Source: Bradyrhizobium prioriisuperbiae (GTDB taxonomy: Bacteria > Pseudomonadota > Alphaproteobacteria > Rhizobiales > Xanthobacteraceae). From it: a stretch of 64,000 nucleotides of DNA. The position numbers and the translations under genes are program-made. The notes under the pieces are model-generated. The model saw only the letters and a list, made by a program, of their open reading frames with translations. It had not been told where the DNA came from and did no database searches. The stretch covers positions 186,001-250,000 of the forward strand of contig NZ_CP135921.1 of assembly GCF_032397745.1 (NCBI RefSeq), read 5' to 3'. Shown here piece after piece: positions 59,092-64,000 of the stretch (position 1 is the first letter of the stretch; every line of letters starts with the position of its first letter).

Positions 59092-60522
59092 TCACATCAG
59101 ACGGTGCGAGATATTCTTGACGATGGTGTAGTGCGACAGCCCTTCCGCGCCGCCCTCCCGGCCGAAGCCGCTTTCCTTGACCCCGCCGAACGGGGTTTCG
59201 GCGACCGAGGCTTCCAGTGTGTTGATCGAGAAATTGCCGGCCTCAATGCCTTCCGCGAGGCGGTCGGCATTGCTTGCCGAATGCGTGAAGCCATATGCCG
59301 CCAGGCCAAAGGGCAGCGCGTTGGCCTTTTCAATAGCCTCGTCGAGGGACGAGACCGGATTGATCAGCGCCAGCGGACCGAACGGCTCCTCGCGCATGGC
59401 GCGGGCGCCATCGGGCAGGTCAGCCAGCACCGTGAGCGGAAAGAAATAGCCGCGATTGCCCAGGCGCTCGCCGCCGGCAAGCACGCGCGCGCCCTTGGCC
59501 CTGGCATCGGCAACCAGCGTCTCCATCGCTTCGACCCGGCGGCGATTGGCCAGCGGCCCCATCTGGGTGGCGGGGTCGAGGCCATTACCGACCGTCACCG
59601 TGCGTGCTTTTTCCACGAACGCCTTGGTGAATGCCTCATACAGCGGTTCCTGCACGAAGAAGCGCGTCGGCGAGGTGCAGACCTGGCCGGCGTTGCGGGC
59701 CTTGCGCACCGCCGACATCGTGGCGGTGGCGACGGGATCGACATCGTCGCAAACGATCACCGGCGCATGGCCGCCGAGCTCCATCAGCACGGGCTTGGCG
59801 TGACGCCCGGCCATTTCCGTCAGCCGTTTGCCGACCGCCGTGGAGCCGGTGAAAGCGACCAGCCGAATAGGATTCTGCGGAATGAGATACTCGGAGATCT
59901 CCGAAGGGACGCCGAAGACAAGGTTGAGGACCCCGGGGGGCAGGCCGGCATCGTGAAACGCGCCGGCGATATGAAGCGCACCGGCAGGCGTTTCCTCCGC
60001 GGCCTTGATAATGATCGAGCACCCCGCCGCAAGCGCGCCACCAATCTTGCGCGCTGGCTGGCTCATCGGAAAATTCCAGGGGGAGAAAGCCGCAACCACG
60101 CCGATCGGCCGCTGCAGCACAATGTATTTGATGCCCGGTTCGCTGGGAATGACCCGGCCGTAGGTGCGCTGTCCCTCGCCCGCATCCCATTCCAGGAATT
60201 CGCAGCCGCGCACCACTTCGAGACGCGCCTGTTCGATCGGCTTGCCATGCTCCAGGGTGATCGCAAACGCGATCTCCTCGACCCGCTCCCGCATCAACGT
60301 CGCGGCCTTACGCATGATGTCGCCACGCTTCGCCGGCGCCGTCCGGCTCCACACCTTGAAGCCATCAGCGGCAGCGGCCAGCGCGGCATCCAGATCCGAG
60401 CGGCTCGCAATCGGGACCGTTCCGATCTCGCTCTCATCGGCAGGGTTGAGCACCGGTTGCCCCGACGTGGCCCTCCTCCAGGTCCCTCCGATATAAAGTT
60501 GAAGATCAGGATATTGCGCCAT
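59092..60522 (-). CDS. NAD(P)-dependent aldehyde dehydrogenase
   Basis: A 476-residue ALDH close in form to succinate-semialdehyde dehydrogenase. AAFSPWNFPMSQPARKIGGA is the cofactor segment, LMELGGHAPVIVCDDVDPVA the general-base Glu, RNAGQVCTSPTRFFVQEPLY the nucleophilic Cys, and PFGGVKESGFGREGGAEGL the C-terminal signature. In a 3-hydroxyanthranilate pathway the expected role is oxidation of a 2-aminomuconic or related semialdehyde, though that substrate is inferred from context only. It is the first gene of the operon and divergent from a LysR gene. The gap to the DHDPS-family gene is 43 bp. Confidence 0.88.
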   Translation of the reverse strand: MAQYPDLQLYIGGTWRRATSGQPVLNPADESEIGTVPIASRSDLDAALAAAADGFKVWSRTAPAKRGDIMRKAATLMRERVEEIAFAITLEHGKPIEQARLEVVRGCEFLEWDAGEGQRTYGRVIPSEPGIKYIVLQRPIGVVAAFSPWNFPMSQPARKIGGALAAGCSIIIKAAEETPAGALHIAGAFHDAGLPPGVLNLVFGVPSEISEYLIPQNPIRLVAFTGSTAVGKRLTEMAGRHAKPVLMELGGHAPVIVCDDVDPVATATMSAVRKARNAGQVCTSPTRFFVQEPLYEAFTKAFVEKARTVTVGNGLDPATQMGPLANRRRVEAMETLVADARAKGARVLAGGERLGNRGYFFPLTVLADLPDGARAMREEPFGPLALINPVSSLDEAIEKANALPFGLAAYGFTHSASNADRLAEGIEAGNFSINTLEASVAETPFGGVKESGFGREGGAEGLSHYTIVKNISHRLM

Positions 60523-60579
60523 TACCAGCCTCGAGCGATTGGATTACCTCGTGATTAGGCGGTCGCGGCGTTTAAGTTG

Positions 60580-60615
60580 CAATCCATATATTTCTTATCT
60601 ATTCATAATGGATTG
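60580..60615. promoter_or_regulatory. candidate LysR operator in the divergent promoter
   Basis: CAATCCAT (60580-60587) and ATGGATTG (60608-60615) are perfect complements with 20 bp between, in the 100-bp A/T-rich gap between the ALDH and LysR genes. Its place, just upstream of the LysR start, suggests the regulator's own binding region. Confidence 0.5.
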
Positions 60616-60622
60616 ATTATGG

Positions 60623-61570
60623 ATGCCGATGAACATCACGATCCGCCAGATCCAGTCCTTCCTGCATGTGGCCGAGCTCGGCAGCTTCACCCGCGCGGCC
60701 GAGAAGATGCACACCATGCAGCCGGCGCTGTCGCAGCAGGTGCGCGACCTGGAAGCCGAACTGGGCATACGCCTGTTCGACCGCACCACACGCCGGGTGG
60801 AACTCACCGAAGGCGGCGCCGAGTTTCGCAACATCGCCGCCAAGATCATCGAGGATCTGGAAGCGGCGGCACGTAACGCGCACGACCTTGCCGAGCGCAA
60901 GCGCGGCCGTGTCACCGTCGCCGCACCGCCGCTGTTGGCCGCCGCCATCGTGCCGCGTGCAATCGCCGACTTTCACCGAAAATATCCGGGTCTCCAGGTC
61001 AAGCTGATCGACGCCCGGACCGACCAGATCGTCGAGCATGTCCGCTCCGGGCAGGTCGATTGCGGAATCGGCACCTTTCATGCGGGCGAGAGCGAAATCT
61101 CGTCGACCCTGCTGGCCCGCGACAGCCTGATGGTGTTCTGCACCACCGGCCATGCGCTCGCCGGCAAGCCAACAGTCGGCTGGCGCGACCTCGATGGATT
61201 GCCGCTGATTACACTCACGCGAGACAGCGGCATCCGCCTGCTGGTCGAGGTCGGCTTTGAGGCCGCCCAGATCAGACTGGTTCCGGCCTATGAGGTCGGA
61301 CAGATCACCACAGCCTTGGCGATGGTCGAGGCCGGACTCGGCGTTGCGGTGTTGCCGACCTACGCGTGGTCGGGGGCGCGCGGCATGACGATATCGGCCG
61401 TGGCACTGCTGCCCCGCATCACCCGCGACATCGTGATGATCACCCGCACCGGCCGCAGCATTGCGCCCGCGGTCTCGGCCTTCGCCCGATATCTCGGCAA
61501 ATACACCACCGTCTCGGCGGCCACGGCCGAGGGAGCGAAACCCTCATCGGCGCGGAAGCGCACGCGCTAG
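60623..61570 (+). CDS. LysR-family transcriptional regulator
   Basis: A 315-residue regulator. The helix-turn-helix is MNITIRQIQSFLHVAELGSF, TRAAEKMHTMQPALSQQVRD and LEAELGIRLFDRTTRRVELT. The effector domain follows (QVDCGIGTFHAGESEISSTL, VEAGLGVAVLPTYAW). A second ATG lies at 60629 and may be the true start. It is divergent from the ALDH gene, from which a 100-bp operator-bearing gap separates it, so it most likely controls the 3-hydroxyanthranilate operon in the classical LysR manner. The last 20 residues are basic. Confidence 0.88.
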   Translation: MPMNITIRQIQSFLHVAELGSFTRAAEKMHTMQPALSQQVRDLEAELGIRLFDRTTRRVELTEGGAEFRNIAAKIIEDLEAAARNAHDLAERKRGRVTVAAPPLLAAAIVPRAIADFHRKYPGLQVKLIDARTDQIVEHVRSGQVDCGIGTFHAGESEISSTLLARDSLMVFCTTGHALAGKPTVGWRDLDGLPLITLTRDSGIRLLVEVGFEAAQIRLVPAYEVGQITTALAMVEAGLGVAVLPTYAWSGARGMTISAVALLPRITRDIVMITRTGRSIAPAVSAFARYLGKYTTVSAATAEGAKPSSARKRTR

Positions 61571-61593
61571 CGGATGACTTACGCTGAATCAAC

Positions 61594-61732
61594 TCCGTCA
61601 TCCTTATGGTGCGAGCCTAGCGGTGCATCTGCACCGCTGGGCGAGCCTCGAGGGATGCACGGCCAATTCTCCGAGGTATGGGCCGTCGTCCTTCGAGGGC
61701 CGTGCTACGCATGGCCTCCTCAGGATGACGGA
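61594..61732. repeat. 139-bp repeat element, second copy (inverted)
   Basis: Reads TCCGTCATCCTTATGG at the left and CCTCAGGATGACGGA at the right. Its reverse complement aligns along the whole length with 57315-57453. It lies between the LysR and folD-like genes. The rest of the gap to 61894 shows nothing I can name beyond the folD ribosome-binding site. Confidence 0.85.
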
Positions 61733-61894
61733 TCACCTCATCCGCTTTAGCTCAAAAGCTGGCGTCCGATGCATCATCGCCGGTCAGCGGCCCATTGCCT
61801 TTACCGGCCCAAGGATGGGAACCATCGGGAAGCGCAGAGACGACCGCCGCGCGCCTGGGCACCAACCTTCAACGGAGGTGCCATAACTGCTGTA

Positions 61895-62764
61895 ATGGCT
61901 GCTGCAACGATCGCGGAAACCATCGACGGGCATAAACACGCGCAGATCCTTCTCGACGCTGTCGCCGTCGAGCTGGCTCATCTCGCACAGGCTCCGGGAT
62001 TTGCGGTGATCCTGGTCGGCGACGATCCGGCCAGTCACATCTACGTCCAAAGCAAAATCAAGATGGCCGAAAGGCTGGGCCTGCACGGCGAAGCCGAGAT
62101 CCTACCGGACAGCATCACCGAAGCCGACCTGCTGTCCATCATCGCGGCCCTGAATGCGCGGGACGATATCGACGGCATCCAGCTGCCGCTGCCCGTGCAC
62201 ATCAACACGCTGCGCATCATGGCCGCGGTCGATCCCGCCAAGGATGTCGACGGCCTGCATGCCCTCAATGCCGGTCGTCTGGTACATGGGGCGGATGCTC
62301 TGATTCCCTGCACGCCGCTGGGATGCCTGAAGCTCATCAAATCGATGGTTCCCGACCTGACCGGGTGCCATGCCGTCGTCATCGGCAGTTCCAATATCGT
62401 GGGCAAGCCGATGGCCGCGCTGCTGCTGGAAGAACGTGCGACCGTGACTCAGACCCACGTCCATACGCGCGACACCCAGTTCATCTGCCGCAGCGCGGAT
62501 ATCCTGGTCAGCGCGGTCGGCAAACCCGGACTGGTGCGCGGAGGCTGGATCAAGCCGCGGGCCGTCGTCATCGACGTCGGCACCACACGCGTCGCGCGGC
62601 CCGACGGCGGCTACGACGTGCGCGGCGACGTCGCTTTCGAGGAGGCGATGCGGGTGGCCGGCGCCATCACGCCGGTGCCGAGAGGCGTTGGCCCGATGAC
62701 CATCGCATGCCTGATGGAAAATACGGTGAAGGCCGCCAAAGCCCGGTTGGCGAGGAACGGCTAG
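61895..62764 (+). CDS. folD: FolD-like methylenetetrahydrofolate dehydrogenase/cyclohydrolase
   Basis: Protein of 289 residues. ASHIYVQSKIKMAERLGLHG carries the catalytic Tyr50 and Lys54; IQLPLPVHINTLRIM and DPAKDVDGLHALNAGRLVHG are the folate-pocket motifs. VVIGSSNIVGKPMAALLLEE and ATVTQTHVHTRDTQ form the cofactor site. Differences from common FolD are GxS in place of GRS (also seen in E. coli as GAS) and PVPRGVGPMT instead of PVPGGVGPMT. The enzyme interconverts methylene- and formyl-tetrahydrofolate. The start is ATG 61895, 15 bases after GGAGG, a wide spacing. It lies downstream of the LysR gene and is probably a second, specialised copy. Confidence 0.85.
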   Translation: MAAATIAETIDGHKHAQILLDAVAVELAHLAQAPGFAVILVGDDPASHIYVQSKIKMAERLGLHGEAEILPDSITEADLLSIIAALNARDDIDGIQLPLPVHINTLRIMAAVDPAKDVDGLHALNAGRLVHGADALIPCTPLGCLKLIKSMVPDLTGCHAVVIGSSNIVGKPMAALLLEERATVTQTHVHTRDTQFICRSADILVSAVGKPGLVRGGWIKPRAVVIDVGTTRVARPDGGYDVRGDVAFEEAMRVAGAITPVPRGVGPMTIACLMENTVKAAKARLARNG

Positions 62765-62802
62765 GTCGGCGTCATTACCCGCTGACAGCAACCTTTGTCC
62801 TT

Positions 62803-62835
62803 CGTCATGGCCGTATACGTGTCCCGGCCATGACG
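62803..62835. terminator. 11-bp-stem palindrome after folD
   Basis: CGTCATGGCCG (62803-62813) and CGGCCATGACG (62825-62835) pair perfectly around an 11-base loop, 39 bp after the folD stop codon. It can act as a terminator and belongs to a common intergenic repeat type. The remaining gap to 62972 holds no recognised gene. Confidence 0.6.
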
Positions 62836-62972
62836 ATTCATTTGGCAAAGTGCCGAAGCGCTCGCAGCCACGCGTGAAGAACGGACGGGTCGAAGCCTGC
62901 TGCTGAAGGATGGAGGAAAACAGTTCAATCGACGGCTGACGACGTCAAGACACAGATCCGCCCCGCGCTCGA

Positions 62973-64000
62973 CTACGGCCGGCTAACGGGTGATGTCACC
63001 ACAATGCGCACAACAGGGTCTCCGGGCGCACTCGCCGTGGTCCAGTGACTCTCATACAGCTCCAGCAGCCAGCTTGACGTCCATCCCCTGTCAACCGCGC
63101 ACGTCAGAATATCGCGCATCGATCCGCTCCGGTGTTCGACGTCAACAACTGCGTCTTCTGCCCGTTGCACCTCCTTCATCCCCAACTGGCGGCAGAGTCT
63201 CTTTCCGTCCTTGGTCCACGCACGTGCCGTAATTTCGGATACGAACAGGCGCTTGAACGCGCCCGCCAACAAAACGAAAAAAAACGATTCAATAAGCAGC
63301 CCTATGCCATCGTTCTTGTGTCCAGGTTCGATGCCGATCATAGATAAATATGCGGGATAATCGCCGCCAAAGTGGAAGTCCGGCATCATTTCCATACTCA
63401 GTTCATCCTCAGCTATTCTTCCAACCTTGACCTCTCTGTAAAATTCGTCGAACAGCAGATGCATTTCCCAATAGCCGACAATATTGTCGTCATTGTCCAC
63501 CAGCAGTCGCCAATGCTCGGAATGGTTCCAGAATATCTCTTCCCACTGCTCCACGGTGCCCTCGTCTCGCGGATCGCTAAATCCCAACAACTTGTTATCC
63601 AGCCGAACTAATATTTCAGCCAGTCTCTTTGCAGGATCTTCCCATCCCCAGCCGATCACATCGTTTATGTTGGCAATGCGATGTCGGCTTGGGGCAAGGC
63701 CCAACTTCTTCCGAATTGCATTGCGAAGCTGGTCAAGATCGCTATCGAAGGACTCGTGCCTTATCTGCAGGAACTCCATCCCGGCAATCGAACGGGCAAC
63801 ATCGTCCAAGTCGCGCTGTTCCGGCTCTCTCGCGCCGTCGACGTAGACCGGAATAATCTCTTTGCTGGTCGCGAGTGCAGTCTCCACTTCAATGCGGCAA
63901 TAATCTTTCGCCGCGTCGGCTTGCGACAGGCGTGTGAACCAATGCAGCCCTATGACGAACAGGACAATGTGAGATTCGCTTATGGATTTCCTAAGTCTGG
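62973..64000 (-). CDS. TIR-domain protein fused to a GNAT-like domain (5' end outside window)
   Basis: The frame is open to the right window edge, so the N-terminus is missing; about 341 residues are visible. The first 110 are the C-terminal half of a TIR domain. ISESHIVLFVIGLHWFTRL is a core strand, and AKDYCRIEVETALATSKEII matches the segment of SARM1-type TIRs in which the Glu (here in RIE, codon 63888-63890) is the NADase catalytic residue. PVYVDGAREPEQRDLDDVAR follows. After a linker with a Trp-rich stretch comes a GNAT-like domain: DNIVGYWEMHLLFDEFYREV, YLSMIGIEPGHKNDGIGLLI and GKRLCRQLGMKEVQ. GTG 63887 is an internal codon, not the start. The DNA is more A/T-rich than the neighbourhood, suggesting transfer. 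Likely an immunity or NAD-degrading effector; partner genes would lie beyond the edge. Confidence 0.7.
   Translation of the reverse strand, partial: RLRKSISESHIVLFVIGLHWFTRLSQADAAKDYCRIEVETALATSKEIIPVYVDGAREPEQRDLDDVARSIAGMEFLQIRHESFDSDLDQLRNAIRKKLGLAPSRHRIANINDVIGWGWEDPAKRLAEILVRLDNKLLGFSDPRDEGTVEQWEEIFWNHSEHWRLLVDNDDNIVGYWEMHLLFDEFYREVKVGRIAEDELSMEMMPDFHFGGDYPAYLSMIGIEPGHKNDGIGLLIESFFFVLLAGAFKRLFVSEITARAWTKDGKRLCRQLGMKEVQRAEDAVVDVEHRSGSMRDILTCAVDRGWTSSWLLELYESHWTTASAPGDPVVRIVVTSPVSRP

Noticed and set aside
61895..62764. Claim that this FolD must be NAD-specific because the GRS arginine is missing
   Set aside because: E. coli FolD also lacks that arginine (GAS) and uses NADP, so the cofactor cannot be decided from this position alone.
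63885..63887. GTG as the start codon of the TIR-GNAT gene
   Set aside because: The frame stays open to the window edge and the upstream codons encode the core of a TIR domain including the catalytic Glu, so this GTG is an internal valine.

Overview
The window is high-GC DNA from an alphaproteobacterium, most likely of the Bradyrhizobium / Rhodopseudomonas / Afipia group. I infer this from codon usage, from several families of dispersed palindromic intergenic repeats of the kind common in those genomes, and from the density of small-molecule catabolic clusters. It is a chromosomal-type accessory catabolic region. I see no rRNA, tRNA, CRISPR array, phage block, transposase or replication origin.

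Layout. (1) 1-2.2 kb: the 3' end of a polysaccharide deacetylase-family gene, an MFS transporter and a small VOC protein. (2) 2.3-10.2 kb: a minus-strand aromatic catabolic operon (solute-binding protein, extradiol-type VOC dioxygenase, two flavin monooxygenases, FAH-family hydrolase) with a GntR regulator. Both the operon promoter and the regulator promoter carry the same pair of inverted AAATCGAT half-sites, 31 bp apart. A broken Fic toxin-antitoxin remnant sits between them. (3) 10.4-12.1 kb: four small hypothetical genes. (4) 12.3-17.6 kb: a carbohydrate ABC importer (binding protein and two permeases, no ATPase) followed by two Gfo/Idh/MocA oxidoreductases. (5) 18.1-25.7 kb: a phytanoyl-CoA dioxygenase-like gene, then an acyl-CoA activation and dehydrogenation operon (two ligases, two acyl-CoA dehydrogenases, an enoyl-CoA hydratase). 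(6) 26.4-31.5 kb: an aryl-CoA ligase, a salicylyl-CoA 5-hydroxylase-like flavoprotein, a hotdog thioesterase and an IclR regulator, which together fit salicylate to gentisate through CoA thioesters. (7) 31.5-43.4 kb: a class II aldolase, LysR, SDRs, an ALDH7-type dehydrogenase, TetR, an ornithine aminotransferase, and an AraC-controlled pair of alpha/beta hydrolases with a DUF302 and a SnoaL-like protein. (8) 43.4-51.6 kb: a membrane GGDEF-EAL protein, Lrp and LysR regulators, an SMP-30 lactonase, a small hydrolase and GNAT. (9) 51.6-61.6 kb: a nine-gene minus-strand operon (aldehyde dehydrogenase, DHDPS-family lyase, 3-hydroxyanthranilate 3,4-dioxygenase, periplasmic binding protein, LivH, M, G and F, aspartate dehydrogenase-like protein) with a divergent LysR. 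(10) 61.9-64 kb: a folD paralogue and, running off the right edge, a TIR-domain protein fused to a GNAT-like domain.

The two items most worth following up are the TIR-GNAT fusion at the right edge, which keeps the SARM1-type catalytic glutamate context and sits in visibly more A/T-rich DNA, and the 3-hydroxyanthranilate operon. That operon has a transporter, an ALDH, an unusual DHDPS-family enzyme and an amino-acid dehydrogenase, but none of the usual next enzymes of the known pathway. All functional names are from reading the sequence; no database search was run.
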